A stretch of DNA of 21,807 nt from Kmv34 sp964524965. Lineage in GTDB: Bacteria > Aerophobota > Aerophobia > Aerophobales > B3-G15. The position numbers and the translations under genes were made by a program. Of this stretch, positions 8,493 through 15,778 are shown in pieces. The number at the start of each line of letters is the position of its first letter. Within the stretch, counting starts at the first letter, position 1. The stretch is from the NCBI GenBank assembly GCA_964524965.1, contig CAZGDY010000015.1:1-21807 (forward strand). Direction: 5' to 3'. The notes beneath the pieces were generated by a model that saw only the letters and a list, made by a program, of their open reading frames with translations, was not told the DNA's origin and searched no databases.

Positions 8493-8786
8493 ATGGAGCA
8501 AGAAAAAAAAATAAGGTGGGAAAATGTGGCAATCGTTATTGCTATTTTAATACTGGCAGCAGGTATATTTTTTGTTGGAGGTAAAATTACCAGTACGGCT
8601 AACACAGTTAATATGAACATCGAGAATATTAAAAGTGAGGTAAAGCAAGAACTGGAAGAAGACATCCGCAGAGAGGTAATGTCTTTTGTCTATGCTTACC
8701 GAAATAGCACTCTTAACAACCGCCAGATAACTGTTGAGGATCTGGAAAAAGGGTATCAATTTGCTGATGAGGTTTTAGCCAAATAA
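8493..8786 (+). CDS. Small single-span membrane protein of unknown function
   Basis: I do not recognise a family. The 97 residues begin with a short charged tail (MEQEKKIRWEN), then one strong membrane helix at about 12-33 (VAIVIAILILAAGIFFVGG). A Glu/Lys-rich segment (about 45-65) follows that could form a coiled coil or amphipathic helix, and then a polar tail. Positive charges before the helix favour an N-in orientation with the C-terminal two thirds outside. AAGGAGAG about five bases before the ATG is a convincing ribosome site, supporting a real gene. It lies 160 bp after argS and before a long non-coding stretch, so it may be the last gene of that unit or stand alone. Confidence 0.7.
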   Translation: MEQEKKIRWENVAIVIAILILAAGIFFVGGKITSTANTVNMNIENIKSEVKQELEEDIRREVMSFVYAYRNSTLNNRQITVEDLEKGYQFADEVLAK

Positions 8787-9052
8787 TTGCCTGATTTCCT
8801 AAAAAGTTTATCTTGGATAATCTTAGCGGGCAAATTACTCTTGTTATAGTGGAAGATATTAGTTTTTTTTACAGTTTTTTCTTAATATGGCTTTTTGTTC
8901 CAGTTTTTAAGTAGATGAAGAAAAAATAAGCTAGGTTTTGTGTAAAATAATAAATTACTCCTTTCAACGAAAATAATAATCTGCCCTCCGCTGAGATTAT
9001 GTAAACCAATAATTAATGTGGGTTTTCCCAATTTTTTTACTTTCCGAATTAC

Positions 9053-9082
9053 TTGACAAATTTTTAGTATGTGGAATATTAC
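9053..9082 (+). promoter_or_regulatory. Candidate sigma-70 promoter, distal, for the ABC importer operon
   Basis: A perfect TTGACA (9053-9058) is followed after 18 bp by TATTAC (9077-9082). A one-base shift, ATATTA, gives 17 bp. The 12-mer TTGACAAATTTT is identical to the one at the SorC gene promoter. The -10 region is flanked by GTGGAAT repeats at 9071 and 9089, 18 bp apart, which could be an operator. It would leave a leader of about 320 nt before the first ATPase gene. Confidence 0.45.
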
Positions 9083-9266
9083 TATCAGGTGGAATTGATT
9101 TTTTTTTAAATTTTTGTTTGATGACGGTGTTTTGCTTACGTTTATGAGTAACAGTTAAATAAGTTAGCGCGAATTTTTACTGAAATAATGTTTTTTTAAG
9201 TTTGTATTATTTACTTTTTTTTATTTAAACTGTTAATTAAATTCCTAAAAAGCATAAGTTAAATAA

Positions 9267-9294
9267 TTGACTTATTGAAAAAGTATTTTATCTT
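9267..9294 (+). promoter_or_regulatory. Candidate sigma-70 promoter, proximal, for the ABC importer operon
   Basis: TTGACT (9267-9272) and TATCTT (9289-9294) are 16 bp apart, in an A+T-rich context about 115 bp before the first ATPase start. The -10 box is imperfect, so this is weaker than the distal candidate by sequence but better placed. Confidence 0.35.
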
Positions 9295-9409
9295 AAATGT
9301 TTAATGTTTAATGTTTATACTAAGAGGGAAAATGAAGCTGCGAAGCTTGAAAAAAAGTAGTGTAACCAGATAAAAATTGACAGTAAAATGGCAAAGGGGG
9401 TAGTTATAA

Positions 9410-10525
9410 ATGAGGCTTAGGCTTGAACATATAAAAAAAGAATTTGAGGGCAACGTTGTTTTAGATGATATTTCCCTGGAAATTCCTACGGATAGTTTTA
9501 CGAGTATTTTAGCACCCACTGGTGCTGGCAAAACAACTCTTTTACGTATTATGTCTGGAATTGATTCACCAACTAGTGGCAAGGTGTATTATGATGATGA
9601 AGATGTAACTGATCTTGCAGTTCAAGAAAGAAATATTGCTATGGTTTACCAGGAGTTCATCAATTATCCTTCGCTGACCATTTATGAGAACATTGCCTCA
9701 CCTTTGCGGGTGGCCCGCAAGGAGAAAAGATTAACGAAAGAGGAAATTGACAAAAAGGTTAAAGGGATTGCTAAATTTTTAAAGATAGATCACTTACTGG
9801 ACCATATTCCGGCAGAGCTTAGCGGAGGCGAACAGCAACGAACAGCAATTGCCAGAGCCTTGATAAAAGGAGCTAGATTTATCTTTTTAGATGAGCCCTT
9901 GGCTAATTTAGACTATAAATTGAGGGAGGAATTGAGGACTGACCTTAAAACTGTTTTTAAGGGAACTACGATCATCAATGCTACTCCCGAACCGGTGGAT
10001 GCATTAGCAATGTCAACTCACCTTGGATTTCTTGACAAGGGTAAGATTGTCCAATTTGGGCTTACTGAAGATGTCTATAAAAAACCCCGATATACTGAAG
10101 TGGGATATTATTTTAGCTCTCCTCCCATGAATACGTTTGATGCCCGGCGTGTGGCAGATAACGGAAATTTATGGGTGCAGGTTTCTGAAGAACTTAAATT
10201 TCCCGTTGGAAACTTTAAGGATTTATTTACTGAGGATGAGTACGTAGTAGGTATTCGTCCCCAAGCTTTCCATATCGATAAACAAAAAGGTGAGATGACT
10301 AGTTTTGAAAACACCGTTGAGTTTAGCGAAGTAGTTGGTGGAACAACCAGCTTGCATTTAGTTCACGGAAAGATGAACTTTGGTGTCCAAATAGAAACTC
10401 CACTGGTACCTTACCGGAGAAATCAAGTAGTGACCGTATACCTTGATCCTAAACATGTTTTTATTTATGGCAAAAAATCAAACCAACTTATTATGAGTGA
10501 AGGACAGCCGGTAACATGGTCTTAA
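9410..10525 (+). CDS. glpS: ABC importer ATPase, glycerol-type GlpS-like
   Basis: This is the first of two different ATPases that power the importer. The 371 residues comprise an ABC domain (about 1-235) and a C-terminal OB-fold (TOBE/MalK-like) domain. Walker A is APTGAGKTT (35-43), the Q-loop is near VYQEF, the signature is a canonical LSGGEQQR (137-144), and Walker B is FIFLDEP (157-163). The switch His normally seen in T-H-D is absent: the sequence reads NATPEP, with Pro193 at that position. Variation of this loop is typical of the rhizobial GlpS group as I recall it. AAAGGGGG about nine bases upstream sets the ATG. It opens the operon and is followed after 37 bp by the second ATPase. Substrate assignment rests on operon layout only. 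Confidence 0.82.
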   Translation: MRLRLEHIKKEFEGNVVLDDISLEIPTDSFTSILAPTGAGKTTLLRIMSGIDSPTSGKVYYDDEDVTDLAVQERNIAMVYQEFINYPSLTIYENIASPLRVARKEKRLTKEEIDKKVKGIAKFLKIDHLLDHIPAELSGGEQQRTAIARALIKGARFIFLDEPLANLDYKLREELRTDLKTVFKGTTIINATPEPVDALAMSTHLGFLDKGKIVQFGLTEDVYKKPRYTEVGYYFSSPPMNTFDARRVADNGNLWVQVSEELKFPVGNFKDLFTEDEYVVGIRPQAFHIDKQKGEMTSFENTVEFSEVVGGTTSLHLVHGKMNFGVQIETPLVPYRRNQVVTVYLDPKHVFIYGKKSNQLIMSEGQPVTWS

Positions 10526-10562
10526 AAGAAAAAGTTATAGTCTTAAAAAGAGGAGAGAGTAC

Positions 10563-11678
10563 ATGGCTAAGGTAGAATTAAAAGGTATTGAACATATTTA
10601 CAGAACTGGACAGGAAGAGACCCAGGCCCTTAAAGGGGTAAACTTAACTTTTGAAGATGGGTGTGCCGGTGCACTGCTTGGGCCATCTGGATGTGGTAAA
10701 ACTACCCTTTTAAATATTATTTCCGGTCTTTTAACTCCAACTAAGGGAAAAGTTTTATTTGACGGGAAGGATGTAACTGGCTTACCTCCTGAGAAGCGGC
10801 ATCTGGCACAGGTTTTTCAATTTCCGGTGGTGTATGAGTCTATGGATGTTTACGCTAATCTGGCTTTTCCCCTTCGCAATCGAGGCCTACCGGAAGATAA
10901 GGTAAAAAAGCGGGTGGAAGAGATAGCTAAGATGTTGAACCTGGAAAATGACCTTCATACAAAGTCTCATGCATTAAGTCCTGGGCCAAGACAGGCAGTT
11001 GCTTTAGGGCGAGGTATCGTTAGAGAGGATGCTAACATAGTTTTGCTTGATGAGCCAATGACCCAAATTGATCCTACTCAAAGATGGTTTTTAAGAAGAG
11101 ACTTAAGCGTAGCCCAGGGCGATTTAGGGTTGACTATGATTTATGTTACTCATGACCAACACGAAGCACTGACATTTGCCGAGAAAGTTGTGGTGATGAA
11201 AGATGGTCTTGTTATTCAGGTTGGCAGTCCTGGCGAGCTTTATATAAGGCCCCGCACACCGTTTGTGGGATTTTTTATTGGAAGTCCGGGAATGAATATA
11301 CTTGATTGTTCTCTTAGCGGGGAAAGTTTAAAATTCGAAGACTTTTCCCTGCCCATTTCTCAAAAAATGTTTTCTGAACTTAAAAAACAAGGTGACTCAT
11401 TTAAATTAGGGATAAGGCCAGAAGAGGTAAAATGTAGCACCCAGGCAACAGAGGGTTATGTTCATTTTAATGTTCCAGTTGTTGAGAATATGGGAGATTA
11501 TAAAATATTGAAGTTGGTTTTGGGTAAAACTGACATAAGGGGCAAAGTGCGAGCGGGCGTAGATGTATCGGAGGGTGAAAAGATATGGGTTGGTTTTCCG
11601 GAGGAGAACATAAAATTGTACAAAAACGATGTATTGGTATTGGATAGGGGGAAGAAGGAGCGAGTAAATGAAAAATAA
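10563..11678 (+). CDS. glpT: ABC importer ATPase, glycerol-type GlpT-like
   Basis: This is the second ATPase of the importer, also 371 residues with a MalK-like C-terminal regulatory domain. Walker A is GPSGCGKTT (40-48), Walker B is IVLLDEP (159-165), and the switch His is present in YVTHDQHEA (His197). The signature motif is degenerate: LSPGPRQ at 138-144 instead of LSGGQ. The defect complements that of the neighbouring ATPase, so a GlpS-GlpT heterodimer would have one intact and one degenerate ATP site. A GAGGAGAG ribosome site precedes the ATG. Its 3' end overlaps the permease gene by 11 bp. The symbol follows the rhizobial glycerol ABC system and is unrelated to the E. coli glycerol-3-phosphate antiporter. 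Confidence 0.82.
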   Translation: MAKVELKGIEHIYRTGQEETQALKGVNLTFEDGCAGALLGPSGCGKTTLLNIISGLLTPTKGKVLFDGKDVTGLPPEKRHLAQVFQFPVVYESMDVYANLAFPLRNRGLPEDKVKKRVEEIAKMLNLENDLHTKSHALSPGPRQAVALGRGIVREDANIVLLDEPMTQIDPTQRWFLRRDLSVAQGDLGLTMIYVTHDQHEALTFAEKVVVMKDGLVIQVGSPGELYIRPRTPFVGFFIGSPGMNILDCSLSGESLKFEDFSLPISQKMFSELKKQGDSFKLGIRPEEVKCSTQATEGYVHFNVPVVENMGDYKILKLVLGKTDIRGKVRAGVDVSEGEKIWVGFPEENIKLYKNDVLVLDRGKKERVNEK

Positions 11679-12522
11679 AGCATTCTTATTTATATTGCCG
11701 TGCCTGGTAGTTATGGGGTTAGTAGGTTTTCTGCCGATTTTAGTGGTAATTAATTACTCCATTCACTATTTAATTCCAGGGTGTATTCCAACTTATTCAG
11801 GATTGCAAAATTTTATTTTTGCAATGCATGACGCGAATTTTACAGGTGCTATTGGTCGACAGTTTCTTTTTACTTTTGAGGTTCTTATTATACAAATTCC
11901 TTTAGGTCTTGCTCTTGCTCACCTTTTGCCGAGAAAAGGAATGTGGGTGGGTGTTTGTTTGGTGTTACTGGGAATTCCTTTATTGATACCATGGAATGTT
12001 GTGGGTCTTATCTGGCGCGTATTTTCCCGGGGTGATGTGGGAGTGCTTCCCGCAGTCCTGGAAAAAGTAGGAATTCTTTATCTCCCGACACGAAATGCCG
12101 TTCAGGCCTGGTGGACAATAGTTATTACCGATACGTGGCATTGGACGCCTTTAGTTATTTTGCTTTGTTACGCCGGTCTTTTGGCTGTTCCTCAAGAATT
12201 TTATCAGGCAGCAAAAATTGATGCAGCTTCTAAATGGGCTCAGTTCAGGCACATTACCTTACCGCGTCTTCGATTTGTTTTAATCGTTGCTGTGCTTTTG
12301 CGAGGTATGGATTCTTTTAGAATTTTTGATGAGCCTTTTATACTTACGGGAGGAGGTCCTGGTACCGCAACTGAGTTCTTAAATCAATTTACAACAAGAC
12401 AGGCCATTGGAGGATTTGATATGGGTTTTGGTGGCGCAGTATCACTTGTTTATCTTTTGTTTGTTCTTGTTCTTTGTTGGGTTTTATATACTACGATGAC
12501 TAAAATAGGAGGAGGAGCATAA
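11668..12522 (+). CDS. glpP: ABC importer permease, GlpP-like (MalF/UgpA type)
   Basis: This 284-residue inner-membrane permease has about six hydrophobic spans. The cytoplasmic EAA loop, which docks on the ATPases, lies at about residues 176-199 (AAKIDAASKW then ITLP). The segment FDEPFILTGGGPGTATEF is typical of carbohydrate-type (CUT1) permeases. The ATG lies inside the last codons of the second ATPase gene with AAGGAG upstream, so translation is coupled. It is followed with no gap by the second permease. Together the two form the channel. Confidence 0.88.
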   Translation: MKNKAFLFILPCLVVMGLVGFLPILVVINYSIHYLIPGCIPTYSGLQNFIFAMHDANFTGAIGRQFLFTFEVLIIQIPLGLALAHLLPRKGMWVGVCLVLLGIPLLIPWNVVGLIWRVFSRGDVGVLPAVLEKVGILYLPTRNAVQAWWTIVITDTWHWTPLVILLCYAGLLAVPQEFYQAAKIDAASKWAQFRHITLPRLRFVLIVAVLLRGMDSFRIFDEPFILTGGGPGTATEFLNQFTTRQAIGGFDMGFGGAVSLVYLLFVLVLCWVLYTTMTKIGGGA

Positions 12523-13320
12523 ATGAAGAAAAGGCACATAATATTAATTATTTATTTTATTTTTTTATTGGTTCCAATTTACTGGATGCTAAATACTTCT
12601 TTTAAGCCGAATACAGAGATTACCAGTGGCCTGACTTATTATCCGCATAGATTCACTTTTGGACACTATGGTTATGTTTTAACTTCATGGTTTTGGATAA
12701 GGAGTTTTCTCAACACGCTGACATATGTTTTCTTGAACATGGCTATAGTGATGCCTCTGGCAGTTTTTGCCGCTTATGCTTTCTCCCGCTGGAAATTTTA
12801 CGCAAGCAATCACTTGTTTTTTTGGTTTTTAACTAACAGAATGGCTCCGGGTGCTATTTTTCTTGTTCCAATGTCGGCATTATTTGCCACCTTTAAACTT
12901 TTTGATACTCCTTTAGCCGTGGCACTCGCTCATTGCCTTTTTAATTTGCCTTTGGCTGTATGGATTCTTCATGGATTTATGAGCGGTATTCCCAGGCAAA
13001 TAGATGAAACGGCGTATGTAGATGGATATCGTTTTTTTCGTTTTTTTGGAAAGATTTTTTTCCCGTTAATCAAGCAAGGAATTGGTGTAACTGCTTTTTT
13101 TGTTTTCTTATTCTCCTGGGTGGAGCTTCTTTTGGCACGCACTATTACCTCAATTTATGTTAAACCCATTGGGGTCACCTTAACCAGGAGTATGACCGCG
13201 GAGGGTTTTGATTGGGGTGTGATAGCGGCTGTGGGGGTGCTCACTATGATTCCTGGTGGGATACTTGTTTATTTTATTAGAAATTATCTGACTAAAGGAT
13301 TTTCCATGGGGAGAGTATAA
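12523..13320 (+). CDS. glpQ: ABC importer permease, GlpQ-like (MalG/UgpE type), copy 1
   Basis: This 265-residue inner-membrane permease has about six membrane helices, starting with a hydrophobic first helix right after MKKRH. The EAA-type loop IDETAYVDGYRF lies in the second half, and the C-terminus NYLTKGFSMGRV is characteristic of MalG-type partners. The start codon directly follows the stop of the upstream permease, with AGGAGGAG inside that gene as ribosome site. A near-duplicate lies downstream of the binding-protein gene at 15779-16567. The symbol follows rhizobial usage and is not the E. coli phosphodiesterase. Confidence 0.88.
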   Translation: MKKRHIILIIYFIFLLVPIYWMLNTSFKPNTEITSGLTYYPHRFTFGHYGYVLTSWFWIRSFLNTLTYVFLNMAIVMPLAVFAAYAFSRWKFYASNHLFFWFLTNRMAPGAIFLVPMSALFATFKLFDTPLAVALAHCLFNLPLAVWILHGFMSGIPRQIDETAYVDGYRFFRFFGKIFFPLIKQGIGVTAFFVFLFSWVELLLARTITSIYVKPIGVTLTRSMTAEGFDWGVIAAVGVLTMIPGGILVYFIRNYLTKGFSMGRV

Positions 13321-13358
13321 TATGAATTTAAATATAAGTTCAGTGGGGAGGCTCTAGC

Positions 13359-13640
13359 ATGGGTATAGAATGGATGCATTGGCATATTTCAAGCGTGATT
13401 GGGGTTTTGATATTTGCAGGGGTAGTAATAGGGCTCAATGTATGGCATGCCATTTCCCCGGGATACGCCCGAAAGGGATTTTTGCCGATAACAACAACCA
13501 GAGGTGAACGGGCTTTTGTAAGTATACTCTCTTTTATGTTTATTTGTATTTTGTGGTTGGCTTTTGTTCCTAAGGTTCATGTTATCTGGTCTCTTCCGAT
13601 TTCAGGAGTACTTATTTTTATTATGCTGAAATGGGGATAG
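13359..13640 (+). CDS. glpU: DUF2160 small integral membrane protein, GlpU-like
   Basis: This 93-residue protein has two or three hydrophobic segments (about 11-30, 52-68 and 77-90). The polar connection RKGFLPITTTRGERAF matches the conserved TTRGDR-type motif of the DUF2160 family. In rhizobial glycerol importers a protein of this family sits between the permeases and the binding protein, exactly as here; its function is unknown, probably an accessory membrane subunit. GGGGAGG precedes the ATG. The presence of this protein is the strongest pointer to the glycerol-type subfamily rather than a generic sugar importer. Confidence 0.82.
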   Translation: MGIEWMHWHISSVIGVLIFAGVVIGLNVWHAISPGYARKGFLPITTTRGERAFVSILSFMFICILWLAFVPKVHVIWSLPISGVLIFIMLKWG

Positions 13641-13656
13641 GGTAATCGAAAATGCT

Positions 13657-13699
13657 CATCAGTGAAAGAGCTTACTTATGAAAGTATTAATCGCTGATG
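13657..13699 (+). other. Intercistronic stem-loop between the membrane genes and the binding protein
   Basis: CATCAGTG (13657-13664) can pair with CGCTGATG (13692-13699), eight pairs including one G-U, around a 27-nt loop. A second strong hairpin lies after the binding-protein gene, so the pair could bracket a stable mRNA segment. The long loop makes this uncertain. Confidence 0.3.
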
Positions 13700-13751
13700 G
13701 TTAATTATAAAAAATTAAAAGCGGAAAGCGAAAAAACAGAGAATAAAAAAG

Positions 13752-13762
13752 AGGAGGTGATC
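13752..13762 (+). promoter_or_regulatory. Orphan full-length Shine-Dalgarno sequence
   Basis: AGGAGGTGATC is an exact 11-base complement of the usual 16S rRNA 3' end, the strongest anti-SD match I noticed in the window. It lies 65 bp before the binding-protein ATG, which has its own GGGAGG site. The only ATG in reach (13773) opens a two-codon frame (Met-Gly-stop). It may act as a ribosome-loading or mRNA-stabilising site for the binding-protein message, as reported for STAB-SD elements in Bacillus. Confidence 0.55.
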
Positions 13763-13827
13763 AATACGATAAATGGGTTAAGTAAGTGTAAGTTCACGGA
13801 TAAGCAGAAGTAAAGGGAGGTATAAGT

Positions 13828-15621
13828 ATGAGTAAGAAAAGTGGATGGCGATTTCTAAAAATCGCGGGTCTTCTCGTAAGTATCGCTGGTTTCCTGACGG
13901 CTACTTCAACTTTTGCTGTTGCCGATCAATACGAGGATGCAGCAAAAAAATGGGCTAAAGAATTTTCAAATTCTGTGTTTTCTGAACAGGAACGACTAGA
14001 TGAGCTAATGTGGTTTGTCGAAGCCAGCGAATCATTGCGGGGGCTGAAACTCAAGTCAGTGGCTGAGTCTATTGTTGTTCATCAATGGGAAGAGGACGTA
14101 TTAACCGAGGCATTTGAAGAGCTAACCGGGATTGATGTGGTTCATGACATTATTGGTGAGGACTCAGTTGTAGAAAGACTTCAGACGCAGATGGCAACAG
14201 GGCAACGAATATACGATGTATATGTTAACGACTCCGACCTTATCGGAACACATCTGCGAAAAAATTCTGCCATTAATTTAACTGAATATATGGCGGGAGA
14301 GGGTAAAGATGTAACTAATCCCTATCTTGATTTAGATGACTTCTTGAACGCTGAATTTGGCCAGGATTATCAGGGTAACCAGTTGCAGTTACCTGACCAG
14401 CAATTTCCTGCTCTTTTATGGTTTAGATACGATTGGTTTAATGACCCTACCTATAAAAAGATGTTCGAAGATAAATACGGCTATGAGCTTGGGGTTCCTT
14501 TAAACTTCCGAGCCTATGCGGATATAGCTAACTTTTGGACTAACGATGTTCAGTATATTGATGGGGTTAGAATATACGGTCATTTAGAAGGTGGCAAAAG
14601 AGAGGCGATTCTTCTGGTTAGATTTACTGATGCCTGGCTGTCTATCGCCGGAATGGGCGATAAGGGTTTACCCAATGGTATTCCTGTAGATGAATGGGGT
14701 ATTCGGGTAGATTCAGAGGGTCGACCAGTTGGCTGTATGGTGGAAAGAGGGGGAGCTCTGAACAGCCCGGCTGCTGTGTATGCTATACAAACCTACACCG
14801 ATTGGATCCTTAATTATGCTCCACCTTATGCTCCGGGACTGTCTATGTATGAGATGTTTGACATTGCTGGGGGTGGAACCATTGCCATGCAAATTTGGAT
14901 GTATGCTTGTCTCACCGCCTCAGATGCCTATAAATCTATTGATAGTCCGGTGACAGATGAGAATGGTAAAGTTCTTTGGAGAATGGCTCCCATACCTCAC
15001 GGTAAGTATTGGGAAAAAGGGATGAAAGTTGGTTATCAGGACGCTGGTTGCTGGACTATTCCACCAATGACTACAGGCGATTTACGTAAAGCGGCTTGGT
15101 TGTGGTCCCAGTTCTGCGTTTCTAAAACAATTTGTGTGGATAAATTTATTGTGGGACAAACTCCTATTAGAACATCCACATTATGGTCAGATTGGTGCAC
15201 AGAAAATGAGGGAAGATTCGGTGGTATCATTAGCTTTTACAAGTCCCCTGTCTACAAACTGTACACTGCCACGGGGCTCAATGTTCCTGATTATCCTCTC
15301 ATTGCCGAGCAATGGTGGCGTAACCTGCCGAAAGTCTGGGGAGGACAAGCAACTGCTCAGGAAGTCATGGATGAAATGGCAGATACTATCGATAGTATAA
15401 TGAGCCGCTTATTCATGCCCAATCTTGCTCCTAAGCTGAATCCTATGGAATCAAAGGCTTATTGGCTTAATCAGCCAGGTGCTCCAAAAGCTGAGATTTT
15501 GAACGAACCGAAGCCGCGCACCATTGATTATGATGAGCTGCTCGAGTTGTTTAAAAAAGGAGAATTTCCTCCCGATGAAGTTGGATGGGACGGTATAGAA
15601 AAAGAAATCAAAGTTTATTAG
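13828..15621 (+). CDS. glpV: Periplasmic substrate-binding protein of the glycerol-type ABC importer, GlpV-like
   Basis: This exported binding protein of 597 residues is large for a sugar-type binder but in line with GlpV. The signal peptide has a basic start (MSKKSGWRFLK), a hydrophobic core at about 12-30 and a probable cut after AVA near residue 32, with no lipobox Cys; this implies a free periplasmic protein. The mature domain shows type-II binder features: EDSVVERLQTQMATG, then YDVYVNDSDLIG, an aromatic-rich middle (LLWFRYDWFND), and GGTIAMQIWMYA. It is the sixth gene of the unit, 187 bp after the DUF2160 gene, with its own GGGAGG ribosome site and an orphan SD upstream. The ligand is not determined; glycerol or another small polyol is the family expectation. 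Confidence 0.85.
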   Translation: MSKKSGWRFLKIAGLLVSIAGFLTATSTFAVADQYEDAAKKWAKEFSNSVFSEQERLDELMWFVEASESLRGLKLKSVAESIVVHQWEEDVLTEAFEELTGIDVVHDIIGEDSVVERLQTQMATGQRIYDVYVNDSDLIGTHLRKNSAINLTEYMAGEGKDVTNPYLDLDDFLNAEFGQDYQGNQLQLPDQQFPALLWFRYDWFNDPTYKKMFEDKYGYELGVPLNFRAYADIANFWTNDVQYIDGVRIYGHLEGGKREAILLVRFTDAWLSIAGMGDKGLPNGIPVDEWGIRVDSEGRPVGCMVERGGALNSPAAVYAIQTYTDWILNYAPPYAPGLSMYEMFDIAGGGTIAMQIWMYACLTASDAYKSIDSPVTDENGKVLWRMAPIPHGKYWEKGMKVGYQDAGCWTIPPMTTGDLRKAAWLWSQFCVSKTICVDKFIVGQTPIRTSTLWSDWCTENEGRFGGIISFYKSPVYKLYTATGLNVPDYPLIAEQWWRNLPKVWGGQATAQEVMDEMADTIDSIMSRLFMPNLAPKLNPMESKAYWLNQPGAPKAEILNEPKPRTIDYDELLELFKKGEFPPDEVGWDGIEKEIKVY

Positions 15622-15639
15622 AAGTAAATAACAGGTAGC

Positions 15640-15674
15640 CTGACAAAAACGATGAATAAATAAAATTTTGTCAG
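15640..15674 (+). other. Weak stem-loop just after the binding-protein gene
   Basis: CTGACAAAA (15640-15648) and TTTTGTCAG (15666-15674) are perfect inverted 9-mers around a 17-nt A+T-rich loop, 18 bp after the stop codon. No T-run follows. With the stronger hairpin at 15707 it may protect the 3' end of the upstream message. Confidence 0.35.
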
Positions 15675-15706
15675 ACGGGAAAGTTAGAGAAAAGATAAGT
15701 AATTCG

Positions 15707-15730
15707 CCCCCAACCCATTTGGGTTGGGGG
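15707..15730 (+). terminator. Strong GC-rich hairpin between the binding protein and the second permease
   Basis: CCCCCAACCC (15707-15716), loop ATTT, and GGGTTGGGGG (15721-15730) form a perfect 10-bp GC-rich stem, by far the strongest hairpin I found in this A+T-rich window. There is no U-tract after it, so it is more likely a 3'-end stability or processing element, or a partial attenuator, than a full intrinsic terminator. It would lower expression of the second permease relative to the binding protein. Confidence 0.55.
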
Positions 15731-15778
15731 GCTAATTTAAGTAATAGAGGCAAAGAAAATAAGGGAGGTAATTTTTTT

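Larger units (their letters stand above)
8787..9409. other. Long A+T-rich intergenic region upstream of the ABC importer operon
   Basis: These 623 bp hold no convincing gene. They are rich in T and A runs and contain two promoter candidates (9053-9082 and 9267-9294) and a GTGGAAT direct repeat (9071-9077 and 9089-9095). A 10-mer AGTTAAATAA occurs twice (9153-9162 and 9257-9266), and TTAATGT is tandemly repeated around 9300-9315. A 13-codon frame at 9332-9373 with AGAGGGA before its ATG could be a leader peptide, but nothing beyond the ribosome site supports it. I see no recognisable riboswitch. Confidence 0.6.

Noticed and set aside
9332..9373. 13-codon leader peptide upstream of the importer
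   Set aside because: A plausible ribosome site exists, but there is no codon bias or hairpin pattern typical of attenuation leaders.
9378..9401. TTGACA followed by TAGTTA as a promoter directly before the first ATPase gene
   Set aside because: The -10 box would overlap the ribosome site region and put the transcript start inside the gene.
15668..15778. 37-residue N-terminal extension of the second permease
   Set aside because: It covers the GC-rich hairpin, lacks a ribosome site, and copy 1 of the permease starts exactly where the GTG at 15779 does.
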